Positions 22,968 through 35,083 of a stretch of DNA of 64,000 nucleotides are shown piece by piece. A model generated the notes under the pieces. It was not told the DNA's origin, did not search any database, and was given only the letters and a program-made list of their open reading frames with translations. Position numbers and translations under genes: made by a program. This DNA is from Euryodendron excelsum. Taxonomy: Eukaryota > Streptophyta > Magnoliopsida > Ericales > Pentaphylacaceae. Position 1 is the stretch's first letter. Each line of letters begins with the position of its first letter. The DNA lies in NCBI GenBank assembly GCA_033060915.1, contig CM065393.1, forward strand, positions 7,098,501 to 7,162,500. The letters run 5' to 3'.

Positions 22968-23390
22968 GAGGGTTGTTGGTTGTATGGGTTGGTCGGCCAT
23001 ATATGGCAATTTGAACATCGAGTGTTTGGCCATGAGTGGGTGAGCTGTTAGAAGTAATTGGTATATAAAATTGTATTGAGGGAAGTGAGGCAGTTGAGAG
23101 AAGAGAGGCACCGTGTGAAAGAAAGAGGGGCTACGGGGAAAAAGGAGCTTTGTTGCTACTGTGATTTTTTGACAATAGAGAGGTAGGGTGACGAATCTCT
23201 CACTATATTTTTATTTGCTCCAATGTATAAATGCTTGTGCATATGATTCTATCCATTGCTAGTACCTGCATGTGCGTGATGGATTGCTAGACTATGTTTC
23301 TGCGTGAGATAGCTGCTGGTCATAGTGTTTGTCCAATGGGAAGATTCAGTGAACCAATTACTTAGGTTTGTGCTTATAGATACATTGTTG
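22804..23390 (+). repeat. 5' LTR fragment of the deleted chromovirus
   Basis: Aligns to 25522-26113. Contains (TA)n at 22861-22872 and a GA-rich run at 22915-22963. Identity to the 3' LTR stops exactly after TACATTGTTG. Confidence 0.85.
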
Positions 23391-24067
23391 GGTATTACAG
23401 ACATTTTGTGGAAGGGTTTTCTCGTCTTGCCCTGCCACTTACCAGTCTTACTCAAAAAGGAGTGAAGTTTGATTGGATCAATCAATGTGAGAGTTGCTTT
23501 CAGGAGCTTAAGCAGAGATTGGTGACGGCACCTATTCTTGCATTACCAACACAGGGTGGTGGTTTTGAGATTTATAGTGATGCTTCTTCTCAGGGTTTAG
23601 GTTGTGTACTGATGCAACATGGGAAGGTGATAGCATATGCCTCTCGTCAATTAAAGTCACATGAGAAGAATTATCCTACTCGTGATTTGGAGTTGGCAGC
23701 AGTAGTTTTTGCACTGAAGATATGGAGACATTACTTGTATGGGGAGACATGTGAGATTTACACAGACCATAAAAGTTTGAAGTATATTTTTACCCAGAAG
23801 GAGCTTAATATGAGGCAGAGAAGGTGGCTTGAGTTACTTAAGGATTATGATGTTAGTATCTTATGTCATCCAGGAAAGGCAAATGTGGTTGCAGATCCTT
23901 TGAGTAGAAAATCCTCTGGAGGTGGTTTGGCATCACTTCTTGTTGAGCAACATCCATTGGAGGACTTGATGCTTTTAGGAGTTGAGGTTATCCACCATGG
24001 TCAAATGGCACTATGTTGTCAGTTGATAGTTAAACCCATTCTCTTTGACAAAGTCAAGGTAGCATAG
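23390..24067 (+). pseudogene. RT C-terminus and RNase H of the deleted chromovirus
   Basis: The frame opens at the deletion junction ([14 protein letters not shown], the last RT block). RNase H shows [16 protein letters not shown] (Asp), [18 protein letters not shown] (Glu) and [20 protein letters not shown] (Asp), then [15 protein letters not shown]. All three catalytic acidic residues are kept. The frame ends at TAG (24068), where the family would read on to integrase. The domain lacks its RT and cannot work as the family does. Confidence 0.85.
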
Positions 24068-24910
24068 TTAGATGATTCTCAGTGTAAGAAGATTAAAGGA
24101 GAGTTGTATAAGGAAGGAGTGTCAGATTTCTTGATAGGCAAAGATAGGGTACTTAGATTCAGAGGTCAGCTCTGTATTCCCTCTAGTGACGAGTTGAGAA
24201 GGGACATTCTGGTTGAAGCTCATAGCTCAGTGTTTAGCATTCACCCTGGGAGTACTAAAATGTACAGAGATTTATGTGAGCATTTCTGGTGGCGTGGTAT
24301 AAAAAGAGATATTGCAAAGTTTATAGTACAATGTCTTACTTGCCAGCAAATTAAGGTTGAACATCAAAGGCTAGCAGGGAAGCTTCAGCCTTTACCTTTA
24401 CCTGAGTGGAAGTGAGAGCATGTTACCATGGATTTTGTTTCAGGTTTGCCACGGACTCGTGCTGGACTTGATACAGTTTGGGTGATAGTAGACAGATTGA
24501 CTAAGTCCACACATTTCATTGCTACTAAGAAAACCTTTGCACTTGGCAAGTTAGCACAACTTTATGTGAAAGAGATCATTAGATTACATGGTGCACCGGT
24601 GTCTATTGTTTCAGATTGTGATCCTAGGTTCGTGTCTAGATTTTGGAATAGCTTACAGATAGCTTTGGGTACACATTTGAGCTTCAGTACTGCTTATCTT
24701 CCTCAGACAAATGGACAGTCAGAAAGGACTATTCAGACATTGGAGGATATGTTGAGGGCTTATGCTTTAGAGTGGAGAGGAAATTGGGACGAACAATTGG
24801 CTTTAGTGGAGTTTGTATATAACAACAGTTACCATTCGAGTTTGGGGGTTGCACCTTATGAAGCTTTGTATGGTAGGAAGTGTCGGTCTCCTATGTGTTG
24901 TTTGAGGTAG
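24068..24910 (+). pseudogene. Integrase (zinc finger and catalytic core) of the deleted chromovirus
   Basis: 24104-24415 has the HHCC zinc finger: EAHSS...IHPGSTKMYRDL, FWWRGIKRDIA, CLTCQQIK. A TGA follows at 24416. 24428-24910 has the DDE core: MDFVSGLP with its Asp, VSDCDPRFVSRFW with the second, NGQSERTIQTLEDMLRA with the Glu, then W...FVYNNSYHSSLGVAPYEALYGRKCRSP. A frameshift or stop ends it near 24910. Catalytic residues are present but stops at 24068, 24416 and 24908 make it a relic. In the family it inserts the cDNA. Confidence 0.88.
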
Positions 24911-25467
24911 GGGAGAAACAGTTTTTAGGTCCTGAGTTGGTGCAAGATGCTAATCAGAAGATTGCTACCATTCGTTAGAGATTGTTAGCTGGACAAAGTC
25001 GTCAGAAGAGTTATGCAGATAACAAAAGGAGGGACTTAGAGTTCCAAATTGGTGATAAGGTGTTCCTTAAGGTTTCGTCTTGGAAAGGGGTGATTAGATT
25101 TGGTAGGAAAGGGAAGTTGAGTCCTCGTTTCATAGGGCCATTTAAGATACTACAAAAGGTTGGTGCAGTAGTATACCGGATTGCTTTACCACCTAGACTT
25201 GCAGAGGTACATAATGTTTTTCATGTGTCAATGCTAAGTAAGTTCGTGCAAAGCCCATCAAATGTGATAGATTTTGAGCCACTTTGAGTTCGAGAGGATT
25301 TGACTTATGAGGAGCAACCTGTTGAGATTTTGGACACCATGGAAAAGACACTCCGCAATAAGGTAGTTTCATTGGTTAAAGTTTCGTGGCGGAACCATTC
25401 AGTTGAAGAAACCACGTGGGAGCGCGATGAGGAGATGTGAGAGAAGTACCCTCATCTTTTTGAATAA
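24911..25467 (+). pseudogene. Integrase C-terminus and chromodomain
   Basis: 24982-25287 reads QKSYAD..RRDLEF..GD.VFLKVS, GKLSPRFIGPFKIL and VFHVSMLSKFV, the GPY/F integrase tail. After a TGA at 25285 the same frame continues as YEEQPVEILDT, LVKVSWRNHSVEETTWERDE and KYPHLFE, a recognisable chromodomain with one internal TGA (25438). Chromodomains steer integration to particular chromatin in this clade (established). Their presence puts the element among chromoviruses; Tekay/Del is the nearest by memory. Confidence 0.8.
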
Positions 25468-25502
25468 TCCAATCAGGTAAGTTTCGAGGACAAAACTCTA
25501 TA

Positions 25503-25516
25503 TTAGGGGGAGAGAG
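25503..25516 (+). other. Polypurine tract of the deleted chromovirus
   Basis: TTAGGGGGAGAGAG directly before TGTAATAACTC, the 3' LTR start. Position and composition are typical. Confidence 0.8.
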
Positions 25517-25570
25517 TGTAATAACTCATATTTGTTTTCTTATAATGTTAATTAAATTTTAATTGCATGC

Positions 25571-25603
<33 letters not shown>

Positions 25604-25636
25604 GGGTTTGTTACAAGATAAGTAGATAATGGATAA

Positions 25637-25681
<45 letters not shown>

Positions 25682-28279
25682 AAGAGATAATAGGGTTGTT
25701 GGTTGTATGGTTTGGTCGGCCATATATGGCAATTTGAACATCGGGTGTTTGGCCATGAGTGGGTGAGCTATTAGAAGTAATTGGTATATAAAATTGTATT
25801 GAGGGAAGTGAGGCAGCCAAGAGAAGAGAGGCACCGTGTGAGAGAAAGAGGGGTTGCGGGGAAAAAGGAGCTTTGTTGCTGGTGTGATTTTTCGACAATA
25901 AAGAGGTAGGGTGATGAATCTCTCACTATATTTTTATTTGCTCCAATGTATAAATGCTTGTGCATATGATTCAATCCATTGCCAGTACCTGCATGTGCGT
26001 GATGGATTGTTAGACTATGTTTCTGCATGAGATAGCTACTGGTCATAGCGTTTGTCCAATGGGAAGATTCAGTGAACCAATTACTTAGGTTTGTGCTTAT
26101 AGATACATTGTTGTGAGTCACGTGTATACATATATATTTATGTGTGCGCGTGTTTATATATACACGGAAGAATATGTAGGTTTTGAAAAAGGAAGCTCAC
26201 TGGTTCAGTATTAAAAAAAAAGAAAAACAAAAAAGAAAAGAAAAGAAAAAAAAGTTAGATGCATATATTCTGATATTGATATATGTATTATTATTTATGA
26301 GTATGAGAACGTGCTCATGTCGGGTTTGTATTATTGCTGTGGACTGTGTGGTTGTTTGGGTCAAATTACAAGTATGGGTATCAAAAAAAAAAAAAAAAAC
26401 AATATTCATGGTATGGATGAGGGAGTTTGAGATTGAACCGTGTGGGTGTGGTTTGGTTTTGGCCATTAAGAACAAAGCAAGTGTGTATGATTGTGAGAAC
26501 AAAAGTTCAGGATTTAGGTGGGTTTTGGCTATGGCTTATATGTTTTTGTATATGTATATCCAATAAATGTTCATGTTGTTGTTTTGTGGGTTGCTGTGCG
26601 AAGAAGATAAAATAAGGGAAGCTAGTTTGACTTGTGATTTCTTGGTGGGTTTATCATGGCACAATTGGTGATGAATATGAGTGCAGGTTTATATGTGTGG
26701 TATATAGTTCTGTGAGGAGTTAAGGGAGAAAGAAGATAGATAAAGTGTAAGAAAGACAAGAGAAGGGAATACCATATGCAACCAGCACATGCTGCAGGTT
26801 CAGTTTTTGTAGTCAAGGTCGTTCGGCCATAATATGGTGATAGCTAGCAATGACTTTTGTAGAAGGATGGAAGGAGTGAAGGGGAACCCAAAGAAGAGAA
26901 AAGAAATTGAAGCAAAATAAAAATACATTGTTAGAACACGCTCCGGTAATAATGTAGGAGGAAGAAGATGGGCTTAGGATGTGTTATCCTGTGTGGTCGA
27001 GCACATGCATCTTTCAATGCATTTAGGTATTTTGACCAATCAGAATATGTGTTAATATTTATCTTTCATTTTTGTAATTCAGGTAGCACTCTTTAGTTTT
27101 GCGTTATATTTCTTTAGAGATCGTGTGAGTGATTTGCCTTGCTAGTATGAGATTTGCAAATTTAATCTCATGCATATGAGATTTGTAATAAATGATTTTA
27201 AGTATCACAACACTTTATTTTAATATGAGAAAAGTTGTTACCATTTGAGAATGAGCATGAGAAGATAAATACAATATTTAATTACTCGAGAAAGAAGATT
27301 ATTTATTGAGAAGATTTTCAGAGATACATTTTATTTTATTGAGAAAGTTATTTCATGCATGCTTTTAAAATTATTTTATTAAATAGTGCAAACTTTATGA
27401 TATTGTGCTTGAAACCATTACTGAGAAGTCCAGGGGATACGCCCTCTCTTTGAGGTGACTCTGGCAACTATGGGGTAAACCTAGTTTTCAATGGTTGTTG
27501 GAGAACCTCAACCAGATTGGCTTAGGGAAAAGACCCAGGCGCCACCCTGAGATGACTCTGAGTGCAATGTGGATCTACTGGGCTTAAGCCCCGAGATAAG
27601 ATTTGGTATTGAGATATTGAGATTTGAGAGCTATTCTTGGTTTTCCTGAGCTATTGCACTTGTCATATTTGCTAGCACTATTTATATTTAAGAGAAGAAA
27701 TTTTGTTTTAGCATTGAGTTATAAGTTATTCAGAGATGATTTTGCTTCATTATTAAAATTGTAAGACTTACTTGTTTTACTTCAAGAAAAGCATGCAAAA
27801 TATGTGAATGTGCATTGGGAAAGTTTTTAAAGAAGTTCTTTTAGCTCATTATAAATTGTATTTTTAATTATCAAGTGTATTAATGCAAGGCTTATCATTC
27901 ATTGGGCTGTGCGCTGACACTCATTTAAAACATTTCAGGTGAGCGAGATGATCGTTAGAGATGGACTTGGAACCAGGAACCTTTGAGTAGAGACCTCCAT
28001 AGGATTTTCTTATTGTCTTCTGCTAGTAAATAGTCTTTTCTAAATTATGAGACTTGGATATTTATAGTAACTTATTTTCTGGTGGTTTTCAAAGAGAGTA
28101 TTGTCATTGGTTTTATTGAATGATCGAACATTCTGATTTATTTGATTTGATTAAGAGAAATTGCCACTAGCATGGTATTTTAGTTATTACTATTACTTGA
28201 ACAAGTATTAGGCTTTCGTGAGACATGGGCTAAGGCTCTATGGTTCTCGGCCAGTCCCATCACTAAGTGGGGTGTGACA
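25517..28279 (+). repeat. 3' LTR of the deleted chromovirus (2763 bp)
   Basis: Starts TGTAATAACTC and ends GGGGTGTGACA. Contains (TA)n at 25573-25600, (GA)n at 25640-25676, another TA-rich stretch at 26130-26165 and an A-run at 26381-26399. Open frames crossing the GA runs (Leu/Ser repeats on the minus strand) are not genes. The same TGTAAT...GTGTGACA end type is found in the LTR at 3252-5656, but the bodies differ. Confidence 0.85.
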
Positions 28280-28562
28280 GCCAAACAAACCATTTTCTTA
28301 AAAACCCTCTCTTGAGGGAGTTTTTCAAAGTCTTTTACTAAAACCCTAAATGTAATCTTCGGATTATACTTAGTTTTAAGTGACCTAACTCACCTTAACC
28401 AAGTTAGGTGGCAACTCCTATTTTTTCTAAAAAGTCCTTCTTCAAATCAATTTCAAGTTCAAACCCAGTTGCACTCGTTTTTCTAAGAGGATGAGTTCTA
28501 ATAACAGAGTTTCGTGTTTTTTCTCGAGCTAAAAGGACATGGTAAAAAACTGGTGCATGACA
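28280..28562 (+). repeat. Terminal segment of T2 LTR
   Basis: Matches the last 280 bases of the T1 LTRs in outline: GCCAAACAAACCATTTTCTT, AAAACCCTAAATGTA, GTGACCTAACTCACCTTAAC, AAGTTAGGTGGC, a GAGTTCTAATAACAGAGT-type word, and an end in GCATGACA. Confidence 0.7.
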
Positions 28563-29433
28563 ATGGGATATACAACCATCATAGGATCTGCAGTGCTTTG
28601 GTCAAGATGATCCACCATCGTCTACGGAAATCCCTTAAACGCTCCTTTTTGTTGCTCAAACATTCGAGTTAGAACTGTGCCCTCTGTACCACTAACATCC
28701 CCAACTTGCCCAGCTCTCTTTCTCTTCTTTTCATTGACCTTCCGTTAAGCTAAAGACTTGTTGATGGTGGTTTGACTATTCAGTCTTTGCGAGTACTCTT
28801 GAAACATGAAGGCAAACTTCTCTACTTGGACTCGATCAAACAATGTAGTTAGAAAGCAAGCAAAGGGAATGCTTGTCATATGGCTCTTCAGACAATGAAT
28901 ATCATACAACTGATACCACATATACGAAGAGAGATCGATAGTCTTTCAAGTGCTTATTGCCCATTATAGTTGTCCTCTCATTATGTCCAGTTTGGAAGCC
29001 CGTTGATAGGTATCAAGTTGTGTATCGACCATAATAGAAGAGACATGTATCTATCATTCACCCTGTTGGTATTGGTGTGCTTACAGACCTAAACCTTGCC
29101 CTTGATTAAGATCTCTTTGGCCACCAAACCCGTGTCTACCTTTTCATCTTCTAAGTATTTGAATTCAGGGTTCAGTGTCCTTTCAAGCTTGAACATTTCA
29201 ACGAAAGTGTCCGGAGTGATCACCACTTTTTTGCCTCTTACCCAGGAGTCTATTCTTTTGAACTCAGCTCTCCACTTGTAGGGCTCCACTTGTAGGGCTC
29301 TCCTTCGAATGTTGCCAGATTGATTCTTCTTTCAAGCACCGTTGCTTTTCTGCCCCATATCTTGATGTATCCCTTCTGAGCATCCTCACTTATGAACAAC
29401 TCATCATCGTAACCTAACTGTCCACTGGATGAA
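28563..29433 (-). pseudogene. Decayed ORF of the 'putative plant transposon protein' type, downstream part
   Basis: From the T1 insertion at 29433 the frame runs open (ISEDAQKGYIKIWGRK, ATVLERRINLATFEGEPYKW) until a 14-bp tandem duplication at 29270-29297 shifts it. It resumes as WRAEFKRIDSWVRGKKVVI, TPDTFVEMFKLERTLNPEF, then stops. Further blocks in one frame (SSYMWYQLYDIHCLKSHM, SIPFACFLTTLFDRVQVEKF) are broken by TGA, TAA and TAG. The pattern recalls the plant family Pfam names a putative plant transposon protein (Transposase_32), from memory. It may instead be the extra 3' ORF of the Athila element. The last 60 bases resemble the copia-like piece at 9414. Confidence 0.45.
29270..29297. 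repeat. 14-bp tandem duplication
   Basis: CTCCACTTGTAGGG at 29270-29283 is repeated exactly at 29284-29297. It shifts the reading frame of the surrounding ORF; without one copy, EPYKW joins directly to RAEFKRID. Confidence 0.9.
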
Positions 29434-29756
29434 TGTAAGCACCCCATTTTTGCCTGCTCGGCAATCTACAATCCGTCTAGACTTGTATTCAAGTCAATGT
29501 AGACATATTCCCTATCTAAATCAACCTTCTAAGTCTCTGATCCAGTCAATTAAACCACTTCACGGGCCTGCTAAGCCCAAATAAAGGCAAAATGACCAAA
29601 ATGCCCTTGGGGGTAATGTTTGGCCCAATTCCAACAGGCACGTCTTTCCGAAGACAGTAAGTCCCCTTTCCAATTCCAACAAGCACGTATTTCTAAAGAC
29701 GGTGAGGCCCCTTTCTAATTTCAATTCTAATTCCAATTAAATTCGGCACATCTTTC

Positions 29757-32700
29757 TATAAGCACCCCATTTTTGACCACTCGGTGGTCTCCACTCTGTC
29801 CAGACTTGTACTCAAGTTAATATGGACGTATTCCAATCGAAATCAACTCTCTAAGTCTAATCCCGTCAATTCATCGCTTTGTGGTCCCCACCAGGCCCAA
29901 AGAGAAACAGACTGACCAAAATGCCCTTAGGGGCATTATCCTTTCCATATTCCGAATCAGGCATGTCTTTCTGAAGATGGTAAGATCCCTTTCCAATTCC
30001 TTTCCCCTTCCCAATTCCAATCCCTCTCTCGAGACAGTTTATTCCTCAAGACAGTAAATCTACTCCAATCAGGCGCGTCTTTCTGAAGACGATAAGACCC
30101 CTTTCCAATTTCAATCCCTCTCTCGAGACAGTTTATTCCTCGAGACGGTAAATCTACTCCAATCAGGCGCGTCTTTCCGAAGACAATAAGACCCCTTTGT
30201 AATTTCAGTCCCTCTCTCGAGACAGTTTATTCCTCGAGATAGTAAATCTACTCCAATCAGGCGTGTCTTTTTAAAGATGATAAGACCCCTTTCCAATTCC
30301 AATTCCAATCCCTCTCTTGAGACAATTTATTCCTCGAGACGGTCCGGCATGTTTTTCGAAGAAAATCTCTTTGAAACGGTAAGTCCCTTTAAACTTGTCG
30401 ACCAGGATGAGACCCCAAGTCCCCTAGATGGTAGAACGGTCCACCTTTGGTGCCTGCTAGCCTGCCAATGCAGAAATGTCTGTTTAGGCACGCTTTTTGA
30501 GAAAGTTGATTCTCGGACGCTAAGTCCCTTTAGCAGCTTCTCGAGATTTGGCAGTCTCAGGAATGATCACGAACCGTTAGAGTAGCGGAAATACTCACAA
30601 ACATCACAACCGTCAGAGTAGCGAAAATACTTGTAAACAGGTCGATATAGGGAATTTCCAACAAACCCCTGTATCACACGACCGCCGTCAGAGTGGCTGA
30701 AACACTCAAAACCTAGGTCAACACCAGTGCCTGCTAGCCCACTTCAGTGAAAAATGACCAAACTGCCCCAAGGGCCATTTTTCGGCACGTTTCTCAAGAA
30801 CACATTTGAGTCTTCAAAACAGTAAGTCCAACCTTCCAAGATTGTCTTAAAATCGATCTGGCACGATTAGATGCCTTATAGTCAGTTTCGGGTCAATTTC
30901 GAGACTTTTCAGTCAAGATGACCATTTCGCCCATAGGCATCCGAACGCCTTGTGAACGACACCGGCTCTGGGTATCAAACCGGTAACTTCTTGAGAATGC
31001 TTCTTATGGTATTCTCAACTTTCTCTATCTTTTCGGATCATTCCGAGTCAATTCCAGTAAACCCAGTGCAAAATGACCGTTTTGCCCCTAGTGGGCCGGT
31101 CGCCTTTTTCTAGCCACACCGCCTCTGGGTATCAAACCGGTAACCTCCTAAGATTGCTTCTTATAGTATTCTCAACCTTCCTCTACCTTCCCGGATCATT
31201 CCGAGTCAATTCCGGCAAACTCGGTACAAAATGACCATTTTGTCTCTAGAGGGCCAGTCGCCTTTTCTGACCACACCGACTCTGGGTATCAAACTAGCAA
31301 CCTTTGGGAACATTCTGAATAATGTTTCCAAATCTTGAGTCTTCTTTCGGGACAATCCGAGTCCGTCCCGGCAGCTTTCCGACCCAATTGACCGTTTTGC
31401 CCCTAATAGCCTGGTCAAATCCTTCCAATACATCCTATCTTTTTTTTTCAAGTCAAATACCTTCGGGACACTATTCTAAGTATTTTTTTTCCCTTTTTCC
31501 AGCCTTCTGGGTCATTCCTGGTCTCTCAAATTCCTTCCCGGACTTTCCGAAGTCACTCCTAGTGAAGTCAGGCTAAAAATTGCATGGTAGTCACTAGTAC
31601 AGGTGCCCAAATCTAGTCAAAGATACGTTGCTTGCCGACCTTAATAGTTTCCTAATTGGCTGGCGCCACTAGTAGTGGCGCAAAGCCAATATTTGGCCTG
31701 GCACCACTCCTAGTGGCGCTAGATGCATTTTTTGCCTGGCACCACTGTAACAGGCGCCAGGTCAATCCCATCTCTATAAATACTGAGCCTCCTCCAGCGT
31801 AAAAGAGGTCCACAAACTCAGTCTAAAAACCCTAATATTCAATACCCAGAGCTCGTACACTCCCAAAACCCTAGCTTCCCTAGGTTTTCCAAACTCTAGC
31901 CACCATACACAAACCCTAAGCCTTATATATACTCATACACACCCCTACACACATGTACACTAGCCTCCAACCCTCCATTGAAGACTTGGATTGCTGCAAC
32001 TATGAAGATTTGAAGACCAAAGATGAACCCTTGAAGATCAAGACTGAAGTGAAGCGAAGACAGAAGAAAGCAAGGCGCGTAAGACAAAGTGAAATAAACA
32101 AGACAAGGTAGGCTTTCTCTTTAAGTTTCTGCACTTCCCCCTCTCTCTTCTCTCACCTAACCCACTTGGGTTTTCTCTATTTTAATCCCCCATCTCTTTC
32201 CCCCCTTTCTTTGCATGCTTTAAACAAGGGAATTCCCAGTCCATGTGTAGGATTAGACTATTGGAAGGTCACCTTGTTGGGGGCTTTCCTTTAGGCTAAC
32301 CGGAGACCACGTGGGTTCGGCCCCATTGATTATATGGTGAAGCCTTAACCTTATATGTTCACGACCGCAAATTTGCATTGTGCATATTATGATCTTGCAT
32401 CTTCCAAAAATCGTTTTCAAACTCGTTTTCAAAGTTTGCATTAAACTTGTTTTCAAAATTACATCAAAATCTCCTTTTTCAAAACTTGTTTTCAAAATCA
32501 CAATCCTAAGGTGATTCTAGCCTTTCCATGGCTTGGGTTGCTTTAGGAAAGTGTTACATTTAAAGAAAACCAATATGGTCTATATTTTCGACTCCTTGTT
32601 TTCAAAACCACTTTCCTAAAGTGGTTCTAGTCTTCTTATGGTTAGAATTGCTTTATGAAAGTGAGACATTTTTATATATATTCTAAAAACTCTATTTTCA

Positions 32701-35083
32701 AAAGTCTCTCTTCCTAAAAATCTCTTTTTCCATACTTTCCTAAAACTCTCCTTTCCAAAGTTGTTTTGAAAAACTCCCTCCAAAAATCTATTTTTCAAAA
32801 CTGCCTTTTTCAACTCCTTTCCAAAACACTCTCTTCAAAATTCACTTTCTTAAAAACTCTTTCCAAAAAGCTCCTTCCAAAATCTTGTTTCCAAAACTCT
32901 CTCAAAGTTTTACTTTCCAAAAACTTCCTTCCTAAAATTCCTTCCAAAATCTTCCTTCTAGAAACTCCTCTTTAGGATTCCCTTTTAAAAATCTTCATTT
33001 CCAAAAACACACTTTCCAAAAACTCTTTCCTTGGTGTCTAAGTCAAGCCCCAGAACCCACAATTAGGAAATCCTAATTTTCTTTCCAAAAACATGATTTT
33101 CAAACTTGCCTTAAAATCTAGGTTTCCAAAATCTCCCTTTTCACATCCAAACTCTATATATTTCCAAAACCTATTTTCTACGTCAAAACAATAGTCTTCC
33201 AAATCTAGGGTTTTTAAAATCTCCCTTTCTAAATCCTTGTCAAATCCAATCCTCCCATTTAGGAAACTAGATCCTATCCTCTTTTTTTTTTAAACAAAAT
33301 CAAACCTTCCCTTTTAGAAACAAAATCCAATCCCTTGCTTTAGGAAATAGGAATCTTAACCCTTCCTAGTCTAAATCTTTCCTAATTCAAATCCTTCTTA
33401 ATCTTCTACTTTCCTAAATCTTCAGTTTCCAAAACTTGAATATAAAAATCTTTCCTAAATTTTAAAACTCAACTTCCACACTTTCCTAATTCAACTCTCT
33501 CCTAATTCCCTACCTTCTTAAACCATAAGTTTCGTAAAACTTCCAAATCTTTCCTTAAACATTATGCTTCCAAATTTTTTCTAATTCAACCATTTTCTTA
33601 ATTCTACCCCCTTTCAAATCTTAACTTTCCAAATCTAAATTTTCGAATCTTTCCTAAACTTAAACCTTTCATAATCTCAAATCTTCTGAAACTCTAAAAC
33701 TTTCTAAATCCTAAACTTTCTAAATTTCAAATCTTTCCAAATTCGAAGCTTTCCAAATTCAAAACTTTCTAAACCCATATCTTTTTAAAATCCTAACTTT
33801 CCTAAACTTCAAATCTTTCCAAATCTAAAATTTTCTAAACTCAAAACTTTCTTACTTTCAAAACTTTCCTATTTCAAAACATTCCAAATTCAAAACTTTC
33901 CTAATTATAAAACTTTCCTAAGTTGAAACTTTCCTAATTCCAAAACTTTCCTAATGTGAAAACTTTCCTAAACCTAAAATTTTCCTAAGTTGAAATTTTC
34001 CTAAATCAACATCTTTCTTAATTCCAAGTTTCCTAATCTTCCAAGTCCAATATTCAAGTCAATTCTTTTCTAAAATCTTCCCAAGTCAAGTCCAATCTTT
34101 CTTTTCTAAGTTCCTAAGTCTAGGTTTCCTAAAACCGAGTTTTCCAAAGTTAAATCTTTTTCAAATCTTCCAATCAAAGTTCAATCTCTCAATCTTCCAA
34201 TCATATCTTCTATTTTCAATTGGACTCTTGTCCGAACTACAATTGACCTGATTCCTCCAAAGGGATACGTAGGCAACCCTCATGGGTGCGATCTTCACAT
34301 TTTTCAAATTTCCAATTCCACATTTTTCAAATCTCCAATTCTACAATCTTCTTCAAGCTCTAATTTCATGTTTATTTCAAGTTTCCAATTCGAAAAATCT
34401 ATTTTCAAATCTCTATTTTCAATTTCCAAAACTTTTCAATTTCAAATCTATCCTTTCAAATCTTTCATCTAAAATCAAATCAAATTCTTTTATTCCCAAA
34501 TCTATTTTCAAATCAAATCTTTCTCTTGCACTTGCATATCATGCATCATATCTTTTTAAATATTATTTTATAAAGTGAATAGGATTGAACATTAGTTAGT
34601 TAAAGACTCTCATAGATGAATCTAGGGTAGATTGACATGTAGATACCAAAAGGGCGGGGTAGGGTGATGGCTTAGTGTGTCTTCCCTACACATAACCAAC
34701 CTCTGAACCTAGAATCACTGTTTTCATAGACCAAAACGGAGCTATTTTTAAAAAAAAAAAAAAAAAGGGCTAAATGTTTTCCAAAGGTTGTTAAACAACA
34801 TGTTTTCTTAAAAACCTTCTCTTGAGGAAGTATTTTCAAAAATCATTTTAAAAAAACCCTAAGTGTAGTTTCCGGATTGCGCTTAGTTTTTAGGTGACTT
34901 AACTCACATTAATCAAGTTAGGTGGCGACTCCAAATGTTTTTAAAAAGCCCTTTATTCAAACTAATTTTCAATTCAAACCTAGTCGTACTCATTCTTCTA
35001 GGAGGATGAGTTCTAATGAGAGAGTACAGTATTTTTCCCGCTTGTGTGTGTATTCCTCGAGTGCGAAAAATTTAGACACGACA
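29757..35083 (+). mobile_element. T1 solo LTR (inner), 5327 bp, TSD CTTTC
   Basis: Starts TATAAGCACC (TG decayed to TA) and ends GACACGACA. Flanks 29752-29756 and 35084-35088 are both CTTTC, a perfect duplication. It landed inside the GTCTTTCC...GAC palindrome of the outer copy's 94-bp array. It carries four 94-bp units (about 29968-30345), the GTCAGAGTAG units (30565-30720), the 157-bp array (30890-31440), the promoter and the G-poor tract (32690-34530). Confidence 0.92.
31656..31783 (+). promoter_or_regulatory. Promoter of inner T1 LTR
   Basis: GCGCCACT (31663-31670) and AGTGGCGC (31674-31681) are perfect 8-base arms around AGT. Two more degenerate copies follow at about 31700-31719 and 31738-31759, then CTATAAATAC at 31774-31783. 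The clearest of the three T1 promoters. Confidence 0.6.

Larger units (their letters stand above)
22804..28279 (+). mobile_element. Deleted chromovirus (Tekay-like), 5' LTR fragment fused to RNase H
   Basis: A 587-bp piece of LTR (22804-23390) matches the start of the 3' LTR (25517 onward) almost base for base, including the GA and TA microsatellites. At 23390 it passes straight into pol at [10 protein letters not shown]. The rest of the 5' LTR, the primer-binding site, gag, protease and nearly all RT are deleted. RNase H, integrase, chromodomain, polypurine tract and full 3' LTR follow. No target duplication is seen; the left end has lost its TGTAAT. Confidence 0.85.
9595..28562 (+). mobile_element. 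3' part of a Tat/Ogre-like Ty3/gypsy element (family T2)
   Basis: From left to right: tandem arrays (9595-11050), a polypurine tract (about 11138-11161), then a large LTR beginning TATAAGCACC at 11163 and ending GCATGACA at 28562, split by three later insertions. Tandem repeats in the 3' UTR and very long LTRs are known for Tat/Ogre elements. No protein domain remains and the 5' part is lost before about 9.5 kb, so the lineage call rests on architecture alone. Confidence 0.5.
11163..28562 (+). repeat. T2 3' LTR (about 4.0 kb), split by three insertions
   Basis: Segments: 11163-11946, 17025-19072, 21875-22803 and 28280-28562. The first two join cleanly when the CATGT-flanked solo LTR is removed, and the second and third join at the CTTAG/CTTAA site. 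Landmarks follow the T1 order: TATAAGCACCCCATTTTT start (TG decayed to TA), an AAAATGACCATTTTGCCCC-type word, TATA box at 17457, leader, CTGATTC...GATATATAGGCAACC motif near 22628, and a terminal AACTCACCTTAACCAAGTTA block near 28390. Flanks GCAGC and ATGGG do not match, as expected for one LTR of an element whose other end is gone. Confidence 0.65.

Noticed and set aside
22884..23111. Minus-strand Leu/Ser-repeat open frames here and at 25559-25898
   Set aside because: They run across GA microsatellites inside the LTRs.
22799..28284. Target duplication of the deleted chromovirus
   Set aside because: CACCC and GCCAA differ, and flanking T2 sequence is missing, so the site was eroded.
11158..28567. 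Target duplication around the T2 LTR
   Set aside because: Flanks GCAGC and ATGGG do not match; the LTR is better read as the 3' LTR of an element whose left end is lost.
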